DNA from: Porphyridium purpureum
Taxonomy: Eukaryota; Rhodophyta; Bangiophyceae; Porphyridiales; Porphyridiaceae
Length of the DNA: 64,000 nucleotides
Direction: 5' to 3'
Assembly: GCA_008690995.1 (NCBI GenBank)
Contig: VRMN01000014.1
Coordinates: 62,001 to 126,000 of the forward strand
Position numbers and translations under genes: made by a program. The notes beneath the pieces were generated by a model that was given only the letters and a program-made list of their open reading frames with translations, ran no database searches and was not told the DNA's origin. Below are positions 29,048 to 37,865 of the stretch, in pieces. Position 1 is the stretch's first letter. Every line of letters begins with the position of its first letter.

Positions 29048-30304
29048 ATGGCTGACAGCGCGAAGGATGGAGGCAATCTGGACTGGTTCTACTCAGAGCT
29101 GGGTTGGTTTGTCTCAAGTTGGTGGCCTGGGATTATATTGTGCATCGTCGGCAGCGTCCTGATGAACTGGGGTACAAATGTCATGAAACTTGCCATTAAT
29201 CTTCGCCTTGCCACCGATCCGCGCGAGCGCAAGCGGCTCATCCAGACCCCGCAGTGGGTGGTAGGCTTTGCGCTGTTTGCCTTTGGCACCATCATTAATT
29301 TTGTTTCGTTCAAGTTTGCCGCACAGTCGTTGCTCTCCGGCTTGTCTTCGGTGCAGTTCATCTCGCAGCTTTTTTTCAGCAAGGTTGTGTTGCACGAGCG
29401 CGTCGATATGTACTCGTACTTGGGTGTGGTGCTGATTTTGGCAGGCTCATTTCTGCTCGTGTATTTTGGGCAACACGAGACAAAGAACTACGGGCCGGAG
29501 GAGCTTGCCGCTCTGTACGGACGTACACCGTACGTCTGCTACATTCTACTCACATCGGCGCTGTCCTGCGCGGCTTGGGTATTTTACGAACGAATCAAAC
29601 GAAGAATACGGACTCACTCCAGCTCATCCTCGGCGGCAGATGCAAAGTTCCAAATCTCGATGGCATCGATGCGCGAGGTGCATTTGTTGGCTGCCATGTA
29701 CGCAGTGCGTGCTGGTATTTGGGGCGCCTACAGTGTGACGCTCGCCAAGAGTTTATCCATGCTCCTCATTCAGCTGTTGCAGCCGAACCGTGACCACACA
29801 AATCCATTAGTGATGCCCGAAACTTACTTTATTATCATGGCCTTCGTAGCTTCGGCCATGTATCGCATCATGCGACTCAACCAGGCACTCAAGATGTTTG
29901 ATGCTGTCTACATGGTTCCGATGTTGAACATCAACTGGATCTTGTTCGCATCTGTGGGCGGAGGCATCTACTACGACGAGTTTGCCACGTGGGGAGTCAA
30001 GGAATTTATGGCGTACACTGTCGCGTTTGGAACCATCATTGGTGGCGTTTTGCTCTTGTGCCCACGGGAAGATCACATGCAGCCCGTCACGCAGGCAGAG
30101 GCACTGTACGATCTTTTCCAACCAGGCTCGGACGATGAAGACGACGTGAGCTCGGTCGACCTCGGGCGCTCACCACTGACCGGTGGAAATGGCCACCGGC
30201 GTCAAAGCGTCACAGCAGACGACGACAGCTTTGAGGGTTGGAGTGATGTGAATGCCGCACAAGTCGAGTCGCAGAACGGCGATATTGCGCTGCACGCAAA
30301 GTGA
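29048..30304 (+). CDS. NIPA-like (DUF803) magnesium transporter family protein
   Basis: 418 aa with about nine hydrophobic helices. Typical NIPA/SLC57 elements are the first helix region GIILCIVGSVLMNWGTNVMK, the block WVVGFALFAFGTIINFVSF, then KFAAQSLLSGLSSVQFISQL and LGVVLILAGSFLLVYFG, and a late segment YMVPMLNINWILFASVGGGI. Family members carry Mg2+ or related divalent cations in plasma or endosomal membranes. The tail (about 90 residues) is acidic and soluble. The frame is open upstream to 28664, but ATG 29048 (MADSAKDGGNLDWFYSELGW) puts the first membrane helix at the usual place and leaves the GTAC pair in the 5' region. No introns. Confidence 0.75.
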   Translation: MADSAKDGGNLDWFYSELGWFVSSWWPGIILCIVGSVLMNWGTNVMKLAINLRLATDPRERKRLIQTPQWVVGFALFAFGTIINFVSFKFAAQSLLSGLSSVQFISQLFFSKVVLHERVDMYSYLGVVLILAGSFLLVYFGQHETKNYGPEELAALYGRTPYVCYILLTSALSCAAWVFYERIKRRIRTHSSSSSAADAKFQISMASMREVHLLAAMYAVRAGIWGAYSVTLAKSLSMLLIQLLQPNRDHTNPLVMPETYFIIMAFVASAMYRIMRLNQALKMFDAVYMVPMLNINWILFASVGGGIYYDEFATWGVKEFMAYTVAFGTIIGGVLLLCPREDHMQPVTQAEALYDLFQPGSDDEDDVSSVDLGRSPLTGGNGHRRQSVTADDDSFEGWSDVNAAQVESQNGDIALHAK

Positions 30305-30898
30305 ACACTGTAATTGTCTGTCCTCGTCGAGCGTGTTCACCACTGCGTTAGTACTATTAGGTTGGCTCGCAGATGCTCCTGCTGGTCAGAGCTTTTCGGC
30401 TAGTGCAAGCGAGACATGGTCCAGGACGCCTTGCAAGTACTCTGATGGCCAGGAAAGACACACGCCGCCGTCAGCCTTTCTGGCATTTCGGGTTTTGTCG
30501 GAAGCTGCAGACGCGTGGGCATGAGAATGCCCGCCCGTGGTTTTCGCGCTCTAAGTTGTGGAACAACTTATCGAGCGCGCAGTCCCGGGACCCCTGCTTG
30601 ATGCGCTCGTATCAACCTGCACCTTACTGGGACGCACGCCTCTCTCTGCGCCGGGCACTTCCCGACGTTTCATTCACGGGGGGCTCGCTGCTCGAACGCC
30701 AGTCTCGCGCAGTTCTTGCTTCTGGCGGAAGGGCCGAGCCGGGCGTGGGCGTGTGCTTGTGTAGGCGCGCGTGGGCGCGCTTGGAACCAGTCGAGAACGA
30801 GCGCGGCCCCGTGCGCCGAACGCGGCCTGCGTACGGCGCGCTCCTCGCGCAGTTGCGTCGCGGGCGGCGGCGGCGGGCGCGATTTCGCCACCGCACGT

Positions 30899-30930
30899 CG
30901 GTACAGCGCGCGCGCACGGCACTGTACCAG
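30899..30930. promoter_or_regulatory. GTAC pair upstream of argininosuccinate synthase
   Basis: CGGTACAGCG at 30899 and ACTGTACCAG at 30921 form an inverted pair with cores 23 bp apart; another GTAC lies at 30831. They are 220-245 bp upstream of the start codon at 31146. The surrounding spacer 30305-31145 (840 bp) is GC-rich, has GATAAAAGCGCGG near 31003 as a TATA-like site, and a short direct repeat (gcagaagcg, about 31038-31060). No gene is seen in it. Confidence 0.45.
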
Positions 30931-31145
30931 CGGCGCACGTTGCGCCGCGCGACCGGCCGGTCCGGCGCGCTGCGGGCCCAATGCGGCGGGCGCGCACTGG
31001 CTCGATAAAAGCGCGGCGTGCAGAGCGTGAGAGGAACGGCAGAAGCGGCAGAAGCGGCAGGGGCGGCGCGAGATCTCAGGCCATTCGATCGGGAGCGTGG
31101 CGGGCAGGGCAGCAAAGGGCAACAGGTGCAACATTGTGCGGCACG

Positions 31146-32426
31146 ATGGCGTCCAAGGGTAAGGTGGTGCTGGCGTACTCGGGCGGCCTGGATACGTCCA
31201 TTATCCTCAAGTACCTGCAGGAGGAAGGCTACGAGGTGGTGTGCTACATCGCCAACGTCGGGCAGGACGACGACTTCAAGGCCGCGGAAGAAAAGGCCAA
31301 GCTGCTGGGCGCGTCTGCCGTGTATGTTGAAGATCTGCGCGAGGACTTCATCGTGAACTACATTTTCCCGGCCATCAAGGCGAACGCGATCTACGAGTCG
31401 CGCTACCTGCTGGGCACATCGCTGGCACGCCCTTGCATTGCCAAGAAGCAGATTGAAATCGCCGAACGCGAGAAGGCACAGTTTGTGGCGCACGGCGCCA
31501 CGGGCAAGGGGAACGACCAGGTCAGGTTCGAGCTGACCTTTTACGCCCTCAAGCCGGACGTCAAGGTCATCGCCCCTTGGAGGGACGAGGTCTTCACCAA
31601 GCGCTTCCCTGGACGCACTGCGCTGCTCCAGTATGCACGCGAGAAGGGTATCCCAATGCCGGCCGGTGACAAGCCGCCGTACTCGATGGACGACAACATC
31701 ATGCACATCTCATTTGAATCCGGCGAGCTCGAGAATCCGGCGACTGCGCCATCCGAGTCCATGTATCGCAAGACGCTGCCGATGGACAAGTGGTTGGACG
31801 AGCCGCAGACGGTCCGCGTCGAGTTTCGCGACGGCGTGCCGATCAAGGTGACCAATCAGGCGACAGGCCAAGAGGAGACCAGCCCAGTGCCGCTATACCT
31901 GATGCTCAACGAAATTGCAAAGAACCACGGCATTGGTCGCATTGATATTGTGGAGAATCGCTTTGTCGGAATCAAGTCTCGCGGCGTGTACGAAACGCCC
32001 GGCGCCACAATTCTGCGGTGCGCACACTTGGACATTGAAGGCATTGCGATGGACCGCGAAGTGATGCGTCTGCGTGATATGCTGAGTCCCAAATTCGCAG
32101 AGATTGTGTACAATGGCTTCTGGTTCGCCCCGGAAATGGACTTCCTCATGGCGGCTATGCACAAGGCGCAGGAGCTGATCGACGGATGGGTGGATGTGCT
32201 GTGCTACAAGGGGTCGTGCATGGCTGTTGCGCGCTCCTCGCCCACGGCACTGTACAACGAAAACATCGCGTCCATGGAGACTGTCGAGGGATACAACCCA
32301 GCTGACGCAGGCGGCTTCATTGCGATCAACTCCATTCGCCTACGCGCGCACCGTGAGATCGTCATGAAGACGCCGCAGGATCGTCTGGCGAGCTCGTCGG
32401 TTTTCCGAGGTGTGACTTACCAGTAG
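31146..32426 (+). CDS. ASS1: Argininosuccinate synthase
   Basis: 426 aa, full length. It joins citrulline and aspartate at the cost of ATP to form argininosuccinate, the penultimate step of arginine synthesis. The PP-loop AYSGGLDTS is at residues 10-18, followed by CYIANVGQDDDF. Also present are YLLGTSLARPCIAKKQIEIA, the HGATGKGNDQVRFEL substrate-binding block near residue 117, and SRGVYETPGATIL. The sequence is of the animal/bacterial type without a clear plastid transit peptide at the chosen ATG. The frame stays open upstream to 30771, but that stretch is GC-rich 5' sequence holding the GTAC pair, so the ATG directly before SKGKVVLAYSGG is taken. No introns. Convergent with the starch-binding protein gene. 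Confidence 0.96.
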   Translation: MASKGKVVLAYSGGLDTSIILKYLQEEGYEVVCYIANVGQDDDFKAAEEKAKLLGASAVYVEDLREDFIVNYIFPAIKANAIYESRYLLGTSLARPCIAKKQIEIAEREKAQFVAHGATGKGNDQVRFELTFYALKPDVKVIAPWRDEVFTKRFPGRTALLQYAREKGIPMPAGDKPPYSMDDNIMHISFESGELENPATAPSESMYRKTLPMDKWLDEPQTVRVEFRDGVPIKVTNQATGQEETSPVPLYLMLNEIAKNHGIGRIDIVENRFVGIKSRGVYETPGATILRCAHLDIEGIAMDREVMRLRDMLSPKFAEIVYNGFWFAPEMDFLMAAMHKAQELIDGWVDVLCYKGSCMAVARSSPTALYNENIASMETVEGYNPADAGGFIAINSIRLRAHREIVMKTPQDRLASSSVFRGVTYQ

Positions 32427-32714
32427 AGACGGGCATAACCTGCTCCTCGGGCTTGGGACAGGAGTATGGTCCACGCGGCGCGATCGTGCAAGACCGTACA
32501 GCACGCAGACATGTAGAGATGCTCATCGTGTTCATTTCCTCGTGCCTGGCCGTGAGACAAGTAAACGCCCATTTAGATATCATCAACACGGCTGCCGGCA
32601 TGGGAAGATGAAGAGATCAAAACGGTGGAACAATGACGGAAAAAAAAAAAAACCCCCCGCGAGAAAAAACCAACAGAGAAAGTGGAATAGATATTAAAGG
32701 CATTGATGTGGCGT

Positions 32715-33428
32715 TCATTGTTTCAGTTGCGAGTCAAAGTCAGACACGCCTAGATATTGAATGGAGCCAGGGGTTACGCGGTACTTGCCTGCTCGACCGA
32801 CGCGGTAATTGCTGTTCTGGTTGCTGTCCCAGTTGTCCAGTTGGTCCAGAAACGCAAACTCGAGCTTCCGCGCCTGAACGCGAATGAACCAGTGATTCGC
32901 CTCCACACCATACCTGCGCAGCGCCACTCCTGGCACGGGTGTCCAATCGCGTTCCGCATCCTTGCGATAGATCATTCGGCACGTCAGCCAGAGCGGTGAG
33001 CTTTCGTACTCAAGTTCGATAAAGAGATCCTGCATGGCAGCGTCCGCGCTGGCCTTGTCGCACGCGGCCACGTCTGCGTCGCGGATGCGTTCATTGCGCC
33101 CGTCGCCGACAACATAAGCACCGCTGTGCGAGATGCAGTAGTGCGAACCGTGGTTGTTGTCCCACGCCTCTCGGTTGCCGTCGCACAGCACAAACTTGAT
33201 CTCGTGCGCGCGGCATACGAAGACACGATGATTCGCGAGCGAGTCGCCCTGCGGAAGTCTCGCAGCTGCGAGCTCGAGAGCCTCGGCCTGGGATGGGTCT
33301 AGCCACTCACCGCCATTCAGCGAGTACACGATGCGCGTTTCGTGCCACAGTGGCGCGTAGTGGAAGATCTCGATCCATCCTTCGCCCGAGTCGGCCTCTT
33401 TCAGAGGCACGGAGCTCCCTTGAGCCAT
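32715..33428 (-). CDS. Protein with two CBM25-like starch-binding modules
   Basis: 237 aa made almost only of two related beta-sandwich modules (about residues 14-100 and 128-228). Each has a W-x-x-R-x-x-Y strand (LWHETRIVYSLNGGEW; LWLTCRMIYRKDAERDW), a KFVLCDG or EFAFLDQ strand, and a closing W-D-x-N-x-x-x-x-Y loop (AWDNNHGSHYCI; NWDSNQNSNYRV). This is the pattern of CBM25/CBM53 starch-binding modules. No catalytic domain is attached, so it may be a scaffold or regulator on starch granules, which red algae keep in the cytosol. ATG 33428 (MAQGSSVPLKE) is preferred; the frame is open upstream to 33767, but that part is Arg-rich and unlike the rest. Confidence 0.7.
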   Translation of the reverse strand: MAQGSSVPLKEADSGEGWIEIFHYAPLWHETRIVYSLNGGEWLDPSQAEALELAAARLPQGDSLANHRVFVCRAHEIKFVLCDGNREAWDNNHGSHYCISHSGAYVVGDGRNERIRDADVAACDKASADAAMQDLFIELEYESSPLWLTCRMIYRKDAERDWTPVPGVALRRYGVEANHWFIRVQARKLEFAFLDQLDNWDSNQNSNYRVGRAGKYRVTPGSIQYLGVSDFDSQLKQ

Positions 33429-33663
33429 GCTTCTGCTCGCGGCGAGCTGCAAACGACGATCGGCGCCGCGCTGGTTCTCCGCGCTTGCGAACTCCTCCCC
33501 TCTCTCCGCTGCCAGTCTCACATCCGCGCAGGAAAAAAGTGAGCGCACAGGCCGAATAATGACCGCGAGCCGAAATGGCGTTTGACCGGTGTCGCTAGCG
33601 ACCAGTCGGTAGGCGAGAGAGCGAGAGGCGGAGCGTGGGATGGATATGGCGCGCGCCGTTTTA

Positions 33664-34304
33664 CTAATCCTTGCGCAAACCTGCGACAAACGCGCCGGCC
33701 GTGGCTTGTTCTGGCACCGTCGCCTTGGTTGTGTCAATATTGCTGGTGCCTTCCTTGTTGAACCCAAGCGTCTCGGCGTCAGCGGGCAGCATCAGATTGC
33801 TGGCCACACAAAGGCAAGCACACAGGAACATTGAAGCGTCAGCACGGAGCATCCGGATATGTCCGCACATTCGCGCAACGCATGACGAAGCAGATGGCGA
33901 AGCAAATGGCGAAGCAGATTGGAAAGACGGGAAACGGTCGGTGGCAGAAACACAGAGCACAAGGTTGGGTCAGCAGTGATTCCAGTGATGAACACGTTGT
34001 CAGCCAAACCGGACGCCGAACTGGCCGTCCAGGCCGCGCAAATCGGACGAGGAGCGCGCGCGCGCGAGCCCTGCCTGCGATGCTGGCAACCACTCGCCGC
34101 ACGGGCGCTCGGGGCAACTTACTTTTCCATGCGGCACTCGAGGTAGGTCTTTGCGAGGTCGCGGCACTGCGCGGTGACGCTGCTGTGCGCGCGCAGGCAC
34201 GCCTCGTACTCGAGCGCGAGCCGCGAGCAGTCGTGGAAGTGGTCGAGCGGGAAGCTGCCCTTGAGCGGCGGCCGCGGCGGCTGGCGCTTGGGCGGCGTTG
34301 ACAT
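33664..34304 (-). CDS. COX19: COX19-like mitochondrial copper/cytochrome oxidase assembly factor, one intron
   Basis: Exon 1 (34304-34123) encodes MSTPPKRQPPRPPLKGSFPL followed by a perfect twin CX9C coiled-coil-helix: C-SRLALEYEA-C and C-RDLAKTYLE-C. Exon 2 (33799-33664) encodes NLMLPADAETLGFNKEG and a short tail. KGSFPLDH, the two CX9C pairs, CRM and LM...LGF are all COX19 hallmarks in the right order. The intron 34122-33800 (323 nt) has a strong donor AAAA|GTAAGT and acceptor GGCCAG|C, phase 2, and the splice makes CRMENNLMLP. Product 105 aa. COX19 works with COX11/COX17 in the intermembrane space in copper delivery to cytochrome c oxidase. The intron holds a short direct repeat of gcgaagca(g/a)atg (about 33890-33925). 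Divergent from CP12. Confidence 0.85.
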
Positions 34305-34340
34305 GCTGCGCGCGCGCGCGGCAGCAACGCAGTCAGCCCC

Positions 34341-34368
34341 CACAGACACACACACACACACACACACC
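34341..34368 (+). repeat. CA dinucleotide microsatellite
   Basis: About thirteen CA units just upstream of the COX19 start, in its 5' region. Confidence 0.9.
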
Positions 34369-34423
34369 CGCGACGATCCGCCGCACCCGTTCTCCGCAGA
34401 AACACGCGAAACACCGCGCAGCA

Positions 34424-34523
34424 GTACCTCTGCAACAGTACCCCGTTGTCCTCCACTGAACTCCGCTGAGCGCCACTGTACTACAGTGTACTCCGCGGTG
34501 TACCGTAGTGTACCCCGCTGTAC
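34424..34523. promoter_or_regulatory. Seven GTAC sites, five at helical-turn spacing, COX19/CP12 bidirectional promoter
   Basis: GTAC cores at 34424, 34438, 34478, 34488, 34500, 34510 and 34520. The last five are spaced 10, 12, 10 and 10 bp. Most are CTGTACT, GTGTACT or GTGTACC. The array lies 120-220 bp from the COX19 start codon and 215-315 bp from the CP12 start codon. The rest of the 34305-34737 spacer shows no gene. Confidence 0.55.
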
Positions 34524-34737
34524 CGCGGGCGAGATTCGTGCGCGATCTGCGCCGCCAGCCGCACGCGGTGTGGCGCGGCGGCTACCGAAACGGGGCCGTT
34601 TTGTGATTCCGCGCGCAAATATCCGGCGCCAGCGTGCGCGCGTGCGCGGGACGGAGCAGCGGGGAGAGGGATCGGTCGGTGGAGTGTGCGGGGACAGAGA
34701 CTGGGAGAGACATAGCGTTCGTGGGCAGCGGGCAGAG

Positions 34738-35065
34738 ATGGCGTTTGTGACGGGAGTGGCAGCGGTGGGCGCGCGCGGCGTGGTAGGTGAGCCGCGCGCC
34801 GCGGCAGGGCGCCGCGCGCGTCGCGGCGCGCGTCGTGATGATGTCCGATCTGCAGCAGAAGATCTCGGACGCGATCAAGGGCGCCGAGGAGGCCACCTCC
34901 AAGTTTGGCAAGGGCTCCAAGGAGGCCGCCGTCGCGTGGGACACCGTCGAGGAGCTCGAGGCAGAGGCCAGCCACCAAAAGGCTTCCAACGCCAAGAAGG
35001 ACCCGCTCGAAGAGTACTGCGACGACGCGCCAGAGGCCGACGAGTGCAGGACCTACGACAACTAG
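34738..35065 (+). CDS. CP12: CP12, plastid Calvin cycle regulator
   Basis: The C-terminal part is a clear CP12: AVAWDTVEELEAEASHQK, then DPLEEYCDDAPEADECRTYDN, the disordered protein that assembles GAPDH and phosphoribulokinase in the dark. The C-terminal cysteine pair is present. The N-terminal pair normally just before the AWDxVEEL motif is absent (KGSKEAAVAWD). A plastid transit peptide starting MAFVTGVAAVGARGV is encoded from ATG 34738 but in another frame; removing 34783-34807 (25 nt, GTAGGTGAG...GGCAG) joins the frames and gives a natural 100-aa precursor with VVMMSDL at the likely cleavage site. A 25-nt intron would be extraordinary, so a one-base sequence error is an equal alternative. 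The in-frame GTG at 34787 is not a likely start. Divergent from COX19. Confidence 0.85.
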
Positions 35066-35399
35066 GGCGATCGCTCGCGCCCGCCTCATCATGTCTGGAT
35101 CCCATCGGTGACGGCACAACCCTGCCGCTCGCAGGTCGCGTATCGGAGCGCCGTTCTTGCGAGACAGAGGACCTGCGTCGCGCTGCACGTCGGGTCGGTC
35201 CAGGAAGCTGCGCCAAACGTGCACGGCATGCGGTCTTTGAAGTGGACAGAGGCGGGCCAAGAGAAAACATAAAGATTTGTCGCAACAAAATAAAATTTTA
35301 GTGGCAACTTGCCTCGCTTTATCTTACGTATTAACGGCACGCTCTAGGGCCTTGAACTTGGAACATCTGCTTCCGGCAAAGGTAAGTTCGAGCACAGCC
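35066..35399. other. Convergent 3' spacer
   Basis: About 335 bp between the CP12 stop and the hydrolase stop. An AATAAAATTTT stretch near 35288 may be a polyadenylation signal. No gene seen. Confidence 0.5.
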
Positions 35400-36521
35400 T
35401 CAAGAAGCCGCAACGCGACGCGTCACGTGCGTTTCAACAAAATCGCGAAGGATGGGGTTGACCCGTTCGGGTGCTTCGTCCATAGGGCAGTGCCCAACTC
35501 CCTCGAGCTCAACAAAGCCCACGACCTGATCCGACAGCTCCGCGAGAGGACGCCCCAGTGCGATGGGTTCGAACGTGTCGAGCTTGCCCCATATCAGCAG
35601 TGTTGGAATTCGCAGTTGCGGAATCAAATCCTCAGGCAGCGGTCCTGTGTCATAGCTTGTAAACGCAAGAAAGACGCCCAACGCGCCCGGGTCTCTTGCC
35701 GGTGCTTGTAGAATGCGAAGGAGCTCGTCGTCTACGGCGTCATGCACCGCATACGCCTTGCACATGATGTTCCGCAGCGTCCGGTCTTGCTGGATCTGGT
35801 TAAAGAACAACTGGCCTATCCCGGGACGCATCAACATCCACATGAGGATCGGCGCTCCAATGTTCGCAAGCCAACTGCGCTTGCGCACATGGAGCAAGCG
35901 CAGCGACGTGTCGAGCTGAACCAACCCGGCAAACATATCCTCGCGGTCTTCCTTCGAAGCGTCGACGGCGGCCTGAAGAGCGGCAACTGCTCCAATGCTG
36001 TTTGCCACCAGCGCTACACCCGGCGACCGAATCACCTCATCACAAAACTCGCGCAGCTGTCTGGACCACGTGTCGAACGTGTAGTGCAAAGGCACGCCGT
36101 CGGCATCTAGCGAACCCGGCGCTACTTTCTCAGACCGGCCGAATCCCAATAAACAAATCGCATAAACTCGGAAGTGCGTCCCCAAATCAGGCAGCGTCTT
36201 CCGCCAGTGTCCCGCACTGGCGCCAAATCCGTGCACGCACAAAATCGCCGGCGCGTTGTGGTTGGCAGAGCCGGCAACCGTGTAGCCAACCTTCAGACCG
36301 CGATGAATCCATACTTTCTCCTCAACTTGCGCAGGTCCTGAGGAGACCGCCTCTGCCTGTACTCCACTAGAACTGCCGCTGTTCGACCCTGCTGCCGCAT
36401 CGACCTGCATGCACGCGCACAAACGCCGCAGGGCCCGCACGGCAATCACCACTTGGCGCGTCCGCGCGATTTCACCGCGGCGTGGCGGACATAAAGCCCC
36501 GACTGCGCTCACAAACGCCAT
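35400..36521 (-). CDS. Alpha/beta hydrolase, plastid-targeted
   Basis: 373 aa. An N-terminal MAFVSAVGALCPPRRG transit-like leader with phenylalanine at position 3 is followed by an alpha/beta hydrolase fold. It has CVHGFGASAGHWRKTLPDL (oxyanion HGFG), YAICLLGFGRSEK, the nucleophile elbow VANSIGAVAAL (Ser near residue 170), the acid region LLIWGKLDTFEP and the catalytic His in GVGHCPMDEAPERVN. This order matches the plant plastid group that includes pheophytinase-like and CLD1-like enzymes, so a chlorophyll-related or lipid ester is a reasonable substrate, but this cannot be decided from sequence. The in-frame codon at 36527 is GTG; ATG 36521 is the first proper start. No introns. Convergent with CP12. 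Confidence 0.85.
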   Translation of the reverse strand: MAFVSAVGALCPPRRGEIARTRQVVIAVRALRRLCACMQVDAAAGSNSGSSSGVQAEAVSSGPAQVEEKVWIHRGLKVGYTVAGSANHNAPAILCVHGFGASAGHWRKTLPDLGTHFRVYAICLLGFGRSEKVAPGSLDADGVPLHYTFDTWSRQLREFCDEVIRSPGVALVANSIGAVAALQAAVDASKEDREDMFAGLVQLDTSLRLLHVRKRSWLANIGAPILMWMLMRPGIGQLFFNQIQQDRTLRNIMCKAYAVHDAVDDELLRILQAPARDPGALGVFLAFTSYDTGPLPEDLIPQLRIPTLLIWGKLDTFEPIALGRPLAELSDQVVGFVELEGVGHCPMDEAPERVNPILRDFVETHVTRRVAAS

Positions 36522-37253
36522 TCTCACCTACTGCGCTCCTTCCTGCTTGGCCTGCTGCTGTCGACGCAGCGCACGATGTGGATGTTCGTGAGGAGTGGAA
36601 GCAGCCGAAGCGAATGTTCTCACGCGTCCGCACACCAGGCACATTTCGTGTGAGGAGCAGGCTACGTGGAATGGAGGAGCGCGGAGCGTGGTCGCGCGTG
36701 CACGGAGCAAGGTCACCGATGGCCGTCCAGTCTTAATGACCTAGCCAGACCCCGCCCATTCAAGTGAATTTAGCACGCTCTTTCGGAGAGCGAGGGACGT
36801 GCGTCCGGCTCCGCAACGCCAGTTGCTCGGCAGGCGCGTGTCCGCACGCACGCGCTCTTGTAATTTCACGGGATTCTAGGGCGAAAGCTCAGAAGGGCCG
36901 CCAGGCCGTATCGCATGGGACAGTCTACGCATTTGGTTTAAAGGATAGCGCACACGCCTACCGAAACAACACTTTGACGCGCGGTCAAGCACGTGCAAGA
37001 GCGGCACCCCTGCGCGCTCCCCACGCCGGCGTGTACCGCTTGAGCGAGTGCGCCACTTTGTGCTACGCTCCAGGTTGGGGCCAGGAGACGTTGGGCGCTC
37101 AACACCGACTACTCATCTGACAGCAGCCGCGTCACTTTCTGTGTCATCCCCCTTCGCACTCCTCACACGTACTCGAGTGCATTTCCGCAGAGGCAAGCGT
37201 GCGGCTGAGGAAAGACGACGACGTTTACGCGAGCATTGCGTTTCGTGGACTCA
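36522..37253. other. Divergent spacer (hydrolase / guanylate kinase)
   Basis: 730 bp. One GTAC site (GTGTACCGC, 37033) lies about 220 bp upstream of the guanylate kinase start, the same distance as in the other promoters. Plus-strand open stretches (36764-37120) show no protein features. Confidence 0.4.
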
Positions 37254-37865
37254 ATGGGTGCGAACGCCGGCGCACTGCCGCGCGCGCTCGTGGTGGCAGG
37301 CCCGTCGGGCGTGGGCAAGGGTACCCTGATCGCCCGACTGAAGGAGAGGCACGGAGCGCACATGGGCTTCTCCGTGAGCCACACCACACGCGCGCCGCGC
37401 CAGGGAGAGAAGCACGGCGTTCACTATAACTTCGCGACGGTTGACGACATGAAGGCACAGATTGCTCAGCACCACTTCATCGAGTGGGCCGAGGTGCACG
37501 GTCGCTACTATGGTACTAGCGTGCGTGCTGTTGAGAGCGTACGCGAGCAGAATAAGCTCTGCATCCTTGACATCGATGTACAGGGTTGCCGCTCCGTGCG
37601 CCGCGCGCAGCTTCCGGCGGTGATCGTGTTTGTGAGTCCGCCATCGATGGAAGAGCTGGAGCGCCGCCTTCGGAGTCGCGGCACCGAGTCCGAGGAACAG
37701 ATGCAGACGCGCCTGGCCACGGCGGCGGCTGAAATGGACGCACGCAACGAGCCAGGACTTTTTGATATTGAAATCGTGAACAATGACCTGGACTCCGCAT
37801 ACTTGCAGCTCGAAGAGATTTTTGTCAACGAGCTCAAGCGCGCCGGCATTGCTGAGAACGACTAG
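37254..37865 (+). CDS. Guanylate kinase
   Basis: 203 aa, the usual length. It converts GMP and ATP to GDP and ADP. The P-loop VAGPSGVGKGTL is near residue 14, followed by the GMP-binding region SVSHTTRAPRQGEKHGVHY, the FIEWAEVHGRYYGTS block, the Walker B-like LCILDIDVQG, and the lid RLRSRGTESEEQMQTRL. It ends with the DIEIVNND element typical of the family. The upstream in-frame codon at 37236 is TTG; ATG 37254 is taken. No transit peptide is evident, so a cytosolic enzyme is likely. Convergent with RPB7. Confidence 0.95.
   Translation: MGANAGALPRALVVAGPSGVGKGTLIARLKERHGAHMGFSVSHTTRAPRQGEKHGVHYNFATVDDMKAQIAQHHFIEWAEVHGRYYGTSVRAVESVREQNKLCILDIDVQGCRSVRRAQLPAVIVFVSPPSMEELERRLRSRGTESEEQMQTRLATAAAEMDARNEPGLFDIEIVNNDLDSAYLQLEEIFVNELKRAGIAEND

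Noticed and set aside
34787-34840. CP12 starting at 34787 or at the internal MM
   Set aside because: 34787 is a GTG, and an internal ATG start would leave a plastid protein without a transit peptide.
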